From Pasteurellaceae bacterium (GTDB lineage Bacteria > Pseudomonadota > Gammaproteobacteria > Enterobacterales > Pasteurellaceae): 64,000 nucleotides of DNA. Under the pieces are notes generated by a model, which did no database searches, was not told where the DNA came from, and worked only from the letters and a program-made list of their open reading frames with translations. A program made the translations under genes and the position numbers. Positions 9,015 to 20,397 of this stretch are shown piece by piece (position 1 is the stretch's first letter; every line of letters begins with the position of its first letter). Where the stretch lies: positions 1 through 64,000 of the forward strand of contig JAUMYT010000009.1 of assembly GCA_030528525.1 (NCBI GenBank), read 5' to 3'.

Positions 9015-10655
9015 ATGAAACTGACCAAAACCTTACTGACTATGGCTCTGCTTTCTGCCACAACTGCGATGGCAAACACCGATAAACCCCAATATTTTAC
9101 CGTGTTACACACCAACGATACTCACGGGCATTTCTGGAAAAACAGTAAAGGCGAATACGGTTTTGCGGCACAAAAAACCGCCATCGACAAAATTCGTCAA
9201 GAATTAGAAGCAAAAGGTCAACCAGTGTTTTTACTCAATGCAGGGGATTTCAACACCGGTGTGCCTGAATCAGATATGCAAAATGCCAAGCCTGATATCG
9301 AAGGGATGAATATGATCGGCTATGATGTGGCCGTTTTAGGGAACCACGAATTCGACTTCCCATTGCAAGTGCTTGAAATGCAAGAAAAATGGGCAAAATT
9401 CCCGTTCATTTCAGCCAACGTGATCAACAAAAAAACCGACAGCACCTTAGTGAAACCTTATGTGATTTTAGAGAAAAATAACATCAAAGTGGCAGTGGTC
9501 GGCTTAACCACCGAAGATACTGCAAAACTCGGTAACCCAGAAGTGACTGAGAATGTCATCTTCAAAGATCCGCTTGCTACGGCGAAAGAGACGCTGGAAC
9601 ATATCAACAAAACGGAAAAACCAGACTTCCACATCGCATTAACCCATATGGGCTACTATTTTGATGGTAAACACGGCTCAAATGCACCTGGTGATGTCAG
9701 TCTTGCTCGTTATTTAGACAAAGGGGCATTCGATTTAATCATTGGGGGTCATACGCACGACACGGTATGTATCGATGACAATGGACAATTCAAAGTGAAA
9801 TACACCCCAGGTGAAGCGTGTAAACCCGACTACCAAAACGGCTCTTGGATCGTCCAAGCTGGCGAATGGGGTAAATACGTTGGCCGTGCGGATTTTGAGC
9901 TGAAAGATGGCGAAGCCAAATTAGTCAAATACGAGCTGATCCCAATCAACTTAAAACAAAAAGTGAAATTAGAAGACGGCAAATCTGACTACAAACTCTA
10001 CCAAGAAGAGATTGCGGAAGATAAAGCCGTATACGATCACTTAAAAGTCTATCAAGACGAAGGCGACCGCTTACTCGGCGTGAAAGTCGGTTCGGTTAAA
10101 GGCAAATTTGAAGGCGATCGCAAAATTATCCGTGCGGAACAAACCAATTTAGGACGCTTAATCGCACAATCACAAATGCAACGTGTGAAAGCCGATCTTG
10201 CGATTATGAACTCTGGCGGTATCCGCACATCCATCAATGAAGGTGATGTCACTTACAAAGATTTGCTCACCGTTCAACCATTCGGCAATATGATCTCAAC
10301 CGTTGACCTAACAGGACAAGAGTTGATCGACTACTTAAATGTGGTGGCAATGAAAGAAGTAGACAGCGGAGCTTACCCACAATTTGCGGGTATTTCAATG
10401 GTCGTTGATCGCAGTGCAAAACAAGTTTCTGACGTTAAAATTGGCGGACAACCACTTGATTTGAACAAAACCTATAAACTCTCTGTGCCAGATTACTGTG
10501 CGGCAGGCGGTGATGGCTACCCAATCGTGAAAAAACACCCAAGCTATGTGAACACAGGCTTTATTGATGCAGAGATGCTCAAAAAATTCTTTGAAGAAAA
10601 CAGCCCGATTGATGCATCTAAATACGATCCGAAACAAGATGTGATCTTCAAATAA
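9015..10655 (+). CDS. ushA: Periplasmic UDP-sugar hydrolase / 5'-nucleotidase
   Basis: A 546-aa secreted enzyme that hydrolyses UDP-sugars and 5'-nucleotides in the periplasm, allowing nucleoside salvage. A Sec signal peptide ends at about residue 20 (TTAMA/NTDK). The metallophosphatase domain has VLHTNDTHGHF (about 30), NAGDFNTGVPESD (about 76), LGNHEFDFP (about 110), LTHMG (about 213) and GGHTHDTV (about 245). The C-terminal domain carries NSGGIRTSI and GGDGYP, which form the specificity pocket. Sequence follows E. coli UshA closely through its whole length, so UshA is preferred over the related NadN. An AAGGAG ribosome site precedes the ATG. Confidence 0.93.
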   Translation: MKLTKTLLTMALLSATTAMANTDKPQYFTVLHTNDTHGHFWKNSKGEYGFAAQKTAIDKIRQELEAKGQPVFLLNAGDFNTGVPESDMQNAKPDIEGMNMIGYDVAVLGNHEFDFPLQVLEMQEKWAKFPFISANVINKKTDSTLVKPYVILEKNNIKVAVVGLTTEDTAKLGNPEVTENVIFKDPLATAKETLEHINKTEKPDFHIALTHMGYYFDGKHGSNAPGDVSLARYLDKGAFDLIIGGHTHDTVCIDDNGQFKVKYTPGEACKPDYQNGSWIVQAGEWGKYVGRADFELKDGEAKLVKYELIPINLKQKVKLEDGKSDYKLYQEEIAEDKAVYDHLKVYQDEGDRLLGVKVGSVKGKFEGDRKIIRAEQTNLGRLIAQSQMQRVKADLAIMNSGGIRTSINEGDVTYKDLLTVQPFGNMISTVDLTGQELIDYLNVVAMKEVDSGAYPQFAGISMVVDRSAKQVSDVKIGGQPLDLNKTYKLSVPDYCAAGGDGYPIVKKHPSYVNTGFIDAEMLKKFFEENSPIDASKYDPKQDVIFK

Positions 10656-10674
10656 TCACGAAAAACGCAATAAA

Positions 10675-10701
10675 CGTAGGGGCGATCACATCGCCCCTAC
10701 G
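10675..10701. repeat. GTAGGGGCGAT palindrome
   Basis: CGTAGGGGCGAT and ATCGCCCCTACG form a perfect 12-bp inverted repeat around a 3-nt loop, 19 nt after ushA. It begins with GTAG, as REP-type elements do, and may serve as the ushA terminator. A related GGGGCAAAT palindrome lies near 52693-52720. Confidence 0.65.
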
Positions 10702-10702
10702 C

Positions 10703-10736
10703 ATTTCGCATTTTCTCAGCATTTCTCCCCCCCTTG
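10703..10736 (-). repeat. Uptake-sequence-like element (minus orientation)
   Basis: On the minus strand: ACAAGGGGGGGAGAAATGC then GAAAATGCGAAA. It directly follows the ushA palindrome. Confidence 0.65.
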
Positions 10737-10788
10737 TCTCACTCAATATTGCATGATTTAGCAATGCATATAGCAATCCTTTTTATTT

Positions 10789-10871
10789 TTGATTGAAAAA
10801 CAAACCAACCAAGCCTAAAATACCGCCGAATTCACGCTATTTTTCAATCAATGCAAACTTGGTGAATTCGG
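10789..10871 (+). promoter_or_regulatory. Two interlocked inverted repeats in the autotransporter leader
   Basis: TTGATTGAAAAA at 10789-10800 pairs perfectly with TTTTTCAATCAA at 10840-10851 (12 bp). CCGAATTCAC at 10826-10835 pairs perfectly with GTGAATTCGG at 10862-10871 (10 bp). The order A-B-A'-B' means the two stems interlock: RNA could form a pseudoknot or switch between two hairpins. The block ends 9 nt before the TAAGGAG ribosome site at 10881 and the ATG at 10894. Function is inferred from position only; it could equally be a DNA operator. Confidence 0.55.
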
Positions 10872-10893
10872 TTTGCGTTTTAAGGAGTTTTTT

Positions 10894-14061
<3,168 letters not shown>

Positions 14062-14068
<7 letters not shown>

Positions 14069-14862
14069 CCTTTAAGTTGCAAACTGTCGATGAAAACTCA
14101 CCGCTTGCTGGGGGCGTATAAAGCGTCCCCACAAGCGAGCTACTATCACGGTTTTGTGAATATCATCGGTAGGATGGGCTTCAGCCCATCACTGCGATTC
14201 TGGTTTATGATGGGCTAAAGCCCATCCTACCAGCTAGTTACCCTCTTTAGTCAAAGAGGGGGTTAGAATCGGTTTTAGCCTTTAAGTTGCAAAATGTCGG
14301 TGCAAACTCACCGCTTGCTGGGGGCGTATAAAGCGTCCCCACAAGCGAGCTACTATCACGGTTTTGTGAATATCATCGGTAGGATGGGCTTCAGCCCATC
14401 ACTGCGATTCTGGTTTATGATGGGCTAAAGCCCATCCTACCAGCTAGTTACCCTCTTTAGTCAAAGAGGGGGTTAGAATCGGTTTTAGCCTTTAAGTTGC
14501 AAAATGTCGGTGCAAACTCACCGCTTGCTGGGGGCGTATAAAGCGTCCCCACAAGCGAGCTACTATCACGGTTTTGTGAATATCATCGGTAGGATGGGCT
14601 TCAGCCCATCACTGCGATTCTGGTTTATGATGGGCTAAAGCCCATCCTACCAGCTAGTTACCCTCTTTAGTCAAAGAGGGGGTTAGAATCGGTTTTAGCC
14701 TTTAAGTTGCAAAATGTCGGTGCAAACTCACCGCTTGCTGGGGGCGTATAAAGCGTCCCCACAAGCGAGCTACTATCACGGTTTTGTGAATATCATCGGT
14801 AGGATGGGCTTCAGCCCATCACTGCGATTCTGATTTATGATGGGCTAAAGCCCATCCTACCA
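14062..14862. repeat. 210-bp tandem repeat, 3.8 copies, carrying REPIN-like palindromes
   Basis: Units begin at 14062, 14272, 14482 and 14692, exactly 210 bp apart; the last stops at about 14862. Copies 2 and 3 look identical, copy 4 has one change, and copy 1 has a few changes near its start. Each unit begins GTTTTAGCC, which in copy 1 contains the autotransporter stop codon. Each holds three foldable parts: CGCTTGCTGGGG with a partner CCCCACAAGCG; GTAGGATGGGC...GCCCATCCTAC (14169-14230 and every 210 bp); and CCTCTTT-AGTC-AAAGAGG. No open reading frame is credible. It fills the gap between the autotransporter and cdtC. Confidence 0.95.
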
Positions 14863-14870
14863 ATTTGTCA

Positions 14871-14896
14871 AGCGGTGATTTTCCACCGCTTTTTTG
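14871..14896 (+). terminator. Terminator after the tandem array
   Basis: AGCGGTG and CACCGCT form a 7-bp stem with a 6-nt loop followed by TTTTTT, reading in the autotransporter direction. The left arm is part of TCAAGCGGT, an old-style uptake core. The stem could also stop cdt transcription from the other side, but the T-tract there is poor. Confidence 0.65.
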
Positions 14897-14902
14897 CAAT
14901 AT

Positions 14903-15418
14903 CTATTTCACGGGCACTTTCAATACCTTGCTCTGCCCAAATGCGGGGGCGATCGTCCAGAGGAATTTGAACTCCACAGGTTTATCCAACTGCTCAGGGC
15001 GGACGCACTGCTGCAAATCGTACTCCCTAAAATTGGTGCTTAACAAACAGATGTTGTCAAATGAGGATGTGATGATAAACGCCCCTGTGTCGGTGGGGAT
15101 TAAATTCAGCGTGGTAATCGCCAAATCATCACAAGTTTTTACGCCCGTGCCGATGGTCATACATTTGTCGGTATCAAAAGCTCGAAATTGGACGTAATTT
15201 CGGTTGTTATACACCACATCTCGCAATTCCCAGTGGGTGTTCAATTCGCTCCGCTCGCCATAATGGGAATTACGAATCGGCTCACCCGTGTTTAAACTGC
15301 GTAAACTCACCACAGGCGGCGGCGTTTCTTTTACATCGGGATAGGTCGTTGGATCGGGCTTGTCTGCCATTGTCATTGAGCTTATCAATAAGCTGATGAA
15401 TGCGATTGCTTTTTTCAT
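14903..15418 (-). CDS. cdtC: Cytolethal distending toxin subunit C
   Basis: A 171-aa secreted ricin-B-like lectin subunit. With CdtA it binds target-cell membrane cholesterol and glycans and delivers CdtB. A signal peptide is clear (MKKAIAFISLLISSMTMA). The domain has a beta-trefoil-like pattern with IRNSHYGERSELNTHWELRD, YVQFRAFDTDKCMTIGTG and DLQQCVRPEQ, as in other CdtC proteins, and its length is close to the usual 180-190. The gene is 9 nt downstream of cdtB, last in the operon. Confidence 0.9.
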   Translation of the reverse strand: MKKAIAFISLLISSMTMADKPDPTTYPDVKETPPPVVSLRSLNTGEPIRNSHYGERSELNTHWELRDVVYNNRNYVQFRAFDTDKCMTIGTGVKTCDDLAITTLNLIPTDTGAFIITSSFDNICLLSTNFREYDLQQCVRPEQLDKPVEFKFLWTIAPAFGQSKVLKVPVK

Positions 15419-15427
15419 TATGCCCTC

Positions 15428-16261
15428 CTATTTTCGATTACGTACAAAGCTCACTGGGAAATGGTCTGAGGCAATTTGTGAGCGGAATTGGTTAAACATA
15501 ATACTGGCACTCATATCTGTGGTTTGATGTTGCCCTTGGTCAGCATTGTGCAACACCGCATAATCTAAAATATTGCCTGAGCGGTGTGTCGGTTCGGTTG
15601 GGGCAAGAATTAAGGTATTATTACTTGTTGCGGGTTCTTGGGTGCGTAGAAAATTTTCTAGGCTGTTGGGTGAACGGTTAAAATCACCAACTAACATCCA
15701 GTTATAGCGATTTCTCGCTGATTCACTAAAAAAGCGATAAACGTGTTCCACAATCCGACCTGCGTCTGAACCACCAGAGGCTAAAGCGTGAGCACTTAAA
15801 AAGACATCATTTTGAATACGAATTCCAATAGCTGGTCGAGATAATAACACCGTAGAATCTGTGGTAACAACAAACACTTCATCTGCTCTGCGACGAGACA
15901 CAATGGCTAAATTCACTCGATTTGCCCCTACGTCAATACGTGAATAGTAGATATAAACTAGGTCAGGACGGCGACCTGTGCCTAAATTCCATAAATATTC
16001 TTCAATCGGAATCCCTACCCCTGCTGGTTGCACCATTCTTCCCGTTCTGGTGGCTGAGGCTGGCAATGTTCCTGCTTCCTGTACCATTAAAATATCCGCC
16101 GCATCAATGCCTGTGAGAAGCTGACGGACATTGATATTCCATTTGCTTTCATTAGCCGCTGATGAGCCTTGTAAATTCCACGTTGCCACTCGGAAATCGT
16201 GCAAATTTGCACTGCAAACTGCACTCAATAATCCACCTAATAAAATATATAACCTTTTCAT
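15428..16261 (-). CDS. cdtB: Cytolethal distending toxin catalytic subunit B
   Basis: A 277-aa DNase I-like toxin subunit that enters host nuclei, cuts DNA and arrests cells in G2. A signal peptide ends near residue 18 (AVCSA). Catalytic and metal residues of the endonuclease/phosphatase fold are all in place: Glu62 in VQEAG, His158 in SAHAL, Asp193 and Asn195 in GDFNRSP, Asp233 in LDYAV, and Asp266-His267 in ASDHFPV. The start at 16261 is preferred over an extension to 16324 because an AGAGGA ribosome site precedes it and the signal peptide begins there. No damage is visible, so the toxin should be active. Confidence 0.95.
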   Translation of the reverse strand: MKRLYILLGGLLSAVCSANLHDFRVATWNLQGSSAANESKWNINVRQLLTGIDAADILMVQEAGTLPASATRTGRMVQPAGVGIPIEEYLWNLGTGRRPDLVYIYYSRIDVGANRVNLAIVSRRRADEVFVVTTDSTVLLSRPAIGIRIQNDVFLSAHALASGGSDAGRIVEHVYRFFSESARNRYNWMLVGDFNRSPNSLENFLRTQEPATSNNTLILAPTEPTHRSGNILDYAVLHNADQGQHQTTDMSASIMFNQFRSQIASDHFPVSFVRNRK

Positions 16262-16278
16262 TTTATTCCTCTTTTTTA

Positions 16279-16998
16279 TTAAATTTGTGAATTTGCCGAT
16301 AAGATCGGTGGGGAGAGATACCAACTCTGATCTTTCAGTGGCGTAATCTCATCGGTACATGGTTGCAAGGTAATCGTTGAATAAATTTTGGTGCTGACTG
16401 GATCGTAAGTCACACAACGCCCTTGGCTGACACTTTTTACCGACACCGAGCCGTTACTACGAGGCAAGAGTTCAAATTCCTGATCGAGATTATTTTTATT
16501 GCAGGTATCGTGGATCAGCCCGTTGCCATAGGCTTGAATACAGGTTCTAAGCTGTTGATTGATAAAGCGAAAATGCTCTTGACCAAAGCCTCTTACCAAT
16601 CGCCAATTCCGAATATTACCGAAAGAGTGCGAATCAATCGGTGCATACGCCCACAGCCAGTTGCGTCTTGCCAACGCCCAAACGGTGAGTACCGTGCCAT
16701 TTTGTCCCATCAAACTCATATAATTGCTGGCAGGCGAATGACTTTGGGCTTGAGGTTGCGAGCGAGTCACACGCAAAGATCTAGTAAGAGGCATTTCCTC
16801 TTGAGATTGAGCAAATAACAACAAATTTTCATCTAAAACAGCGTTATTATTAGCGAAATCACTCACAGATGGTGGGGTGGGATTTAACGATTGTTTGAAT
16901 AATTGCTCGTCAGTTTTGACGATTAAATTTGAAGTTGAGCAACCTGCAATGCTAAACATAGCAAGGCTCAAGCAAAGACAACATCGTGGAAGTTTCAC
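16279..16998 (-). CDS. cdtA: Cytolethal distending toxin subunit A (lipoprotein)
   Basis: A 239-aa first subunit of the CDT operon. A lipoprotein signal with lipobox IAGC is seen at about residues 16-20, as in other CdtA proteins. The C-terminal two-thirds is a ricin-B-like lectin domain with SLMGQNGTVLTVWALARRNW, NWRLVRGF and GRCVTYDPVSTK. The start is GTG behind an ideal AAGGAG at 6-nt spacing. The gene precedes cdtB by 17 nt. A candidate promoter lies upstream on the minus strand. Confidence 0.9.
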   Translation of the reverse strand: MKLPRCCLCLSLAMFSIAGCSTSNLIVKTDEQLFKQSLNPTPPSVSDFANNNAVLDENLLLFAQSQEEMPLTRSLRVTRSQPQAQSHSPASNYMSLMGQNGTVLTVWALARRNWLWAYAPIDSHSFGNIRNWRLVRGFGQEHFRFINQQLRTCIQAYGNGLIHDTCNKNNLDQEFELLPRSNGSVSVKSVSQGRCVTYDPVSTKIYSTITLQPCTDEITPLKDQSWYLSPPILSANSQI

Positions 16999-17035
16999 TG
17001 ATTACTCCTTTCTAGTTAGAATTTTTGGGGGCGAA

Positions 17036-17064
17036 ATTAAACGCTTTTTATGTTTGAAAATCAA
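17036..17064 (-). promoter_or_regulatory. Candidate cdtA promoter
   Basis: On the minus strand: TTGATT (17064-17059), 17-nt spacer, TTTAAT (17041-17036), 38 nt ahead of the cdtA GTG. Confidence 0.5.
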
Positions 17065-17088
17065 CAAGAACAGAGGAGATCCAACCAG

Positions 17089-17117
17089 TTGAAATAGGCA
17101 TCAAGCACCACTAGACT
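17089..17117 (+). promoter_or_regulatory. Candidate promoter of the small membrane-protein pair
   Basis: TTGAAA (17089-17094), 17-nt spacer, TAGACT (17112-17117), 36 nt ahead of the ATG at 17154. It fires away from cdtA. Confidence 0.5.
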
Positions 17118-17153
17118 AACCTTTATCAAACAAAGCACACTTAGGAGGACAAA

Positions 17154-17378
17154 ATGCTAAATCTGTTCAAAAAGCCGATAGATAAAAGTGATTTTGAAGC
17201 TTGGGCAAAAATGGCTGACGATATCGCCAAAGTTGCAATTCTTGCCGTACCTGTTATGCTATACGGCAAAGATCCAATAAGTATCAAGCTATTGAATACT
17301 GCTCTTTTATCTACCGCTATTTACCTATTTTTAATCGGTGGTCGATTATTTAGACACAAAGCGAAGGAGAATATGTAA
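17154..17378 (+). CDS. Small membrane protein of unknown function (74 aa)
   Basis: Not recognised. A consensus AGGAGG ribosome site lies 7 nt before the ATG, so translation should be strong. The N-terminus is charged (MLNLFKKPIDKSDFEAWAKM), then come two hydrophobic stretches: IAKVAILAVPVMLY at about 25-40 and LLNTALLSTAIYLFLIGG at about 46-64. The end is basic (RLFRHKAKE). This fits a two-helix inner-membrane hairpin. It overlaps the next mini-gene by one base (TAATG). It is divergent from cdtA and followed by its own terminator, so it is a self-contained unit between the toxin operon and glnD. Confidence 0.65.
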   Translation: MLNLFKKPIDKSDFEAWAKMADDIAKVAILAVPVMLYGKDPISIKLLNTALLSTAIYLFLIGGRLFRHKAKENM

Positions 17379-17461
17379 TGGAACTGACATTCGGACTGAC
17401 TGTGTTTGCCTTGATTGGATTAGCCTTTGCCTTAACCGCAAATTATCTAACCAAACACTAA
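17378..17461 (+). CDS. 27-aa hydrophobic mini-protein
   Basis: ATG at 17378 overlaps the previous stop codon (TAATG) and has AAGGAGA 8-14 nt upstream. It encodes MELTFGLTVFALIGLAFALT then ANYLTKH: a single membrane helix with a short polar tail. A real terminator starts 8 nt after its stop, which supports it as the last gene of a two-gene operon. The size and layout resemble small accessory subunits of membrane complexes, such as the CydX-type peptides, but no family is recognised. Confidence 0.55.
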   Translation: MELTFGLTVFALIGLAFALTANYLTKH

Positions 17462-17468
17462 TTCCTAA

Positions 17469-17492
17469 AGCCTGCCCTTTCGCGGGCTTTTT
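17469..17492 (+). terminator. Terminator of the mini-gene operon
   Basis: AGCCTGC and GCGGGCT pair (one T-G wobble) around a 6-nt loop and run into TTTTT. Confidence 0.75.
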
Positions 17493-17510
17493 CTTTATCA
17501 GGATTTGCTT

Positions 17511-20081
17511 ATGCACACCGATCTCAAAACTACCCTCGCCAATTTCACCGCTCAACAAAAAGCCGATTTTGCTCACGCTGATGTGATGGATTTACTCCAT
17601 CAGCGAAGCGATTTTTATGATGAATTGTTGGCGGAATTATGGCTGCAGCACGGCTTGGCAGATCGCACGGATCTAGCCCTGCTAGCGGTGGGGGGCTATG
17701 GACGGCGTGAGATGTTTCCGTTGTCGGATTTGGATATTCTGATTTTGTGTGAACAGCAGATTGATGAAAGCACGCAACAAACCTTAAACGCCTTATTCAA
17801 TCTGCTGTGGGATAGCAAATTACAACTTGGCACCGCCATTCGAACTTTGGACGAATGTGTAGAAATCGGAAAAGCAGAAATTTCGGTGGCGACCAATATG
17901 TTTGAGAGCCGTTTTTTGCTTGGCAATCAAGCGTTATGGCAAGCCTTGATGAGCCGTTTATATCAGGACGATTTTTGGGCGATTGGCGAGTTCTATCAGG
18001 CGAAAATGGCGGAACGCAAAGCCCAATATGCACGCTATCACAACACCAGTTACAACCTAGAACCCGATCTGAAACACAGCCCTGGGGGCTTGCGTGATCT
18101 GCATTTGATCTCGTGGATTATGCTCCGTCAGCACGGCGTGTATTCGTTGGACAATCTGCTCGAACGGGGCGTACTGTTCCCCGAAGAATTTGCTGAACTC
18201 AAACAGGCACAAGCGGTGCTTTTCCGTATGCGTTTTGCACTTCATTTGCAACTGAAACGCTACGACAACCGCCTGCGGTTTGACCGCCAGCTACAATTAA
18301 GCGAACAGCTCGGCTATGTGGGCGAAGGCAATCAGCCTGTGGAAGCGATGATGAAAACTTTCTTCCAAGCCACCCAATCCATTTCTCAATTAAGTCAACT
18401 GCTGTTGGAAAGTTTCGAGCAGACACACTTGCAAATTTTGCAAAAAGTCGGCAATAAACACCCCCTTGATCCGCTCTACTTCCTGCGAGATAACGTGATT
18501 TTCTGCCACAATCCCCGCATTTTCAGCCAACAACCGCACTTGATCCTTGATCTGTTTTGGCATTTAACCCAACACCCTACGGCAACGGCATCTACCCAAC
18601 TGCTCCGCCAACTTCGGCTTGCGTTGCAAAAATTGGATCGCCCATTGTGCGAGCTACCCGAAGCGAGAGCCTGTTTTATCAAGCTGTTCCGCCAACCGAA
18701 TGTGGCAAGCCGTGCGATTGTGCCAATGCACCGCCTTGGTGTGCTGTCGGCTTATCTGCCCCAATGGCAAGGGATTGAAGGCTTGATGCAGTTCGATCTG
18801 TTCCATATGTACACCGTGGACGAACACACGGTGCGAGTGATGTTAAAACTCGAAAGTTTTTTAGATGAAAACAACCGTGAAAAGCACCCATTATGCTGCG
18901 AACTGTTGCCAAAACTCGCTGATCTGCCGTTATTGTGTTTAGCTGCTCTATTCCACGACATCGCCAAAGGGCGAGAAGGCGATCACGCTCAAGTGGGGGC
19001 GGTCGAAATGCGACAATTTGCCGAATTGCACGGTTTCAGCCCAGCCGAAACGGACTATATGGCGTGGTTGGTGGCAGAACATTTGACGATGTCGATCACC
19101 GCCCAACGGCGTGATATTCACGATCCAGACGTGGTCAAAACCTTTGCGAACATCGTCAAAAATCCAAACTCATTGGCTGCTCTCACTTGCCTGACCGTCG
19201 CTGATATTTGTGCCACCAACGAAACCCTGTGGAACGACTGGAAACGCTCGCTGTTTCGCAAATTGCACCAATTTACCACCGAGCAGCTCGCCCTTGGCGA
19301 ACAGCAACTGGACTACCACCAATTCGGCGTGAGCCACCGAGAGCAAGCCTTTGCTCAACTGCAAAACCAACTGACGGCGGAGCAATGTTCTGCACTCACG
19401 CAATTCTGGCGACCTTGCCCTGAAAGCTATTTTGTCCGTCACAATCCAACCCAATTGGTGTGGCACGCCGTGAGTTATCTGGAAAACTCCACGCTACCAA
19501 TGGTGCTCGTCAGCAACAAGCACGCCCGTGGGGCAACTGAAATTTTTGTCTGTGGCGAAGACCAACCACAGCTGTTCGCCCGCATTGCTCAAACCTTGAG
19601 TGCCAAGAAAATCAGCATTCACGATGCCCAAGTGCTAACCAGCGATAACGGCTTGGTGCTCGACAGCTTTATCGTCACCGAATTCAACGGCACACCGCTG
19701 AACGCTGAACGCTTGAACCAAATTCAGCAAGCGTTACTGAAAACCTTACAAACCGACAAAAAAATCGCCTTCAAATTACAGAAAAAACCGATTAAACACC
19801 AATCGTTTAAAGGCAAAACCCGCGTGCGATTTTTGCCCCAATCACAACCAAACCAAACTGCCTTTGAGCTGTTCACGCCAGACCGAGAAGGCTTACTCGC
19901 CCAAATCGGCTATATTTTCAGCCAACAGCAACTACAATTACTGAACGCCAAAATCACCACCATTGGCGAAAAAGTCGAAGATTTTTTTGTGGTGACGACA
20001 GCAAGCAACAGAGCATTAAACGATGAACAAAAGCAAATGTTGAAAGAGAAAATTATAGGCGAGCTTCACGAATTTCTGTAA
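17511..20081 (+). CDS. glnD: Bifunctional PII uridylyltransferase / uridylyl-removing enzyme
   Basis: An 856-aa cytoplasmic nitrogen sensor that uridylylates PII when glutamine is low and removes UMP when it is high. The nucleotidyltransferase motif GGYGRREMFPLSDLDILIL lies near residues 62-80. The HD uridylyl-removing domain carries AALFHDIAKGREGDH near 480. Two C-terminal ACT domains bind glutamine (FARIAQTLSAKKISIHDAQV near 690 and DREGLLAQIGYIFSQQ near 795). The ATG at 17511 is preferred to a TTG two codons earlier because CAGGA stands at good spacing. An uptake-sequence-like element is embedded around residue 313 (LQKVGNKHPLDP). Confidence 0.95.
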   Translation: MHTDLKTTLANFTAQQKADFAHADVMDLLHQRSDFYDELLAELWLQHGLADRTDLALLAVGGYGRREMFPLSDLDILILCEQQIDESTQQTLNALFNLLWDSKLQLGTAIRTLDECVEIGKAEISVATNMFESRFLLGNQALWQALMSRLYQDDFWAIGEFYQAKMAERKAQYARYHNTSYNLEPDLKHSPGGLRDLHLISWIMLRQHGVYSLDNLLERGVLFPEEFAELKQAQAVLFRMRFALHLQLKRYDNRLRFDRQLQLSEQLGYVGEGNQPVEAMMKTFFQATQSISQLSQLLLESFEQTHLQILQKVGNKHPLDPLYFLRDNVIFCHNPRIFSQQPHLILDLFWHLTQHPTATASTQLLRQLRLALQKLDRPLCELPEARACFIKLFRQPNVASRAIVPMHRLGVLSAYLPQWQGIEGLMQFDLFHMYTVDEHTVRVMLKLESFLDENNREKHPLCCELLPKLADLPLLCLAALFHDIAKGREGDHAQVGAVEMRQFAELHGFSPAETDYMAWLVAEHLTMSITAQRRDIHDPDVVKTFANIVKNPNSLAALTCLTVADICATNETLWNDWKRSLFRKLHQFTTEQLALGEQQLDYHQFGVSHREQAFAQLQNQLTAEQCSALTQFWRPCPESYFVRHNPTQLVWHAVSYLENSTLPMVLVSNKHARGATEIFVCGEDQPQLFARIAQTLSAKKISIHDAQVLTSDNGLVLDSFIVTEFNGTPLNAERLNQIQQALLKTLQTDKKIAFKLQKKPIKHQSFKGKTRVRFLPQSQPNQTAFELFTPDREGLLAQIGYIFSQQQLQLLNAKITTIGEKVEDFFVVTTASNRALNDEQKQMLKEKIIGELHEFL
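18436..18469 (-). repeat. Uptake-sequence-like element inside glnD
   Basis: On the minus strand: TCAAGGGGGTGTTTATTGCC then GACTTTTTGCAAAA. The tail matches well; the stretch just after the core is divergent. Confidence 0.55.
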
Positions 20082-20102
20082 TATTAAGCACAAAACAAAA
20101 AT

Positions 20103-20136
20103 AAAAAAAAGCCCTCATCAGCGAGGGCAAAATTTT
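20103..20136. terminator. Bidirectional terminator between glnD and tRNA-Asn
   Basis: GCCCTC and GAGGGC (stem 20111-20128, 6-nt loop). In the minus direction it runs into eight T residues, a strong end for the tRNA-Asn transcript. In the plus direction the tract is AAAATTTTT, weaker. Confidence 0.75.
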
Positions 20137-20228
20137 TGATCTCATTCTGGAGGTGTGAATGTATGTTTTATTAAAGGAGATAAAATAAAACAAAGATCAA
20201 AAATAAAAAACTAAAGGAGGAAATTAGT

Positions 20229-20304
20229 TGGCTCCTCTTGCTGGACTTGAACCAGCGACATACGGATTAACAGTCCGCCGTTCTACCGACTGAACTAAAG
20301 AGGA
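20229..20304 (-). tRNA. tRNA-Asn (GTT)
   Basis: A 76-nt cloverleaf with encoded CCA. The acceptor arms TCCTCTT and AAGAGGA pair perfectly, the anticodon arm is GGACTGTTAATCC with anticodon GTT, and the T-loop is GGTTCAAGTCC. It differs from E. coli tRNA-Asn at only a few paired positions. Confidence 0.97.
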
Positions 20305-20316
20305 ACATTGGAGTAG

Positions 20317-20345
20317 ATAATAGGCTAAACCTGTTTATAGATCAA
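20317..20345 (-). promoter_or_regulatory. tRNA-Asn promoter
   Basis: On the minus strand: TTGATC (20345-20340), 17-nt spacer, TATTAT (20322-20317), 12 nt before the mature tRNA 5' end. Confidence 0.65.
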
Positions 20346-20397
20346 TTTTTCCGTGCGTTCTTTGCATTTCTTTTAATAAGAATGAAGAAACACTCCA

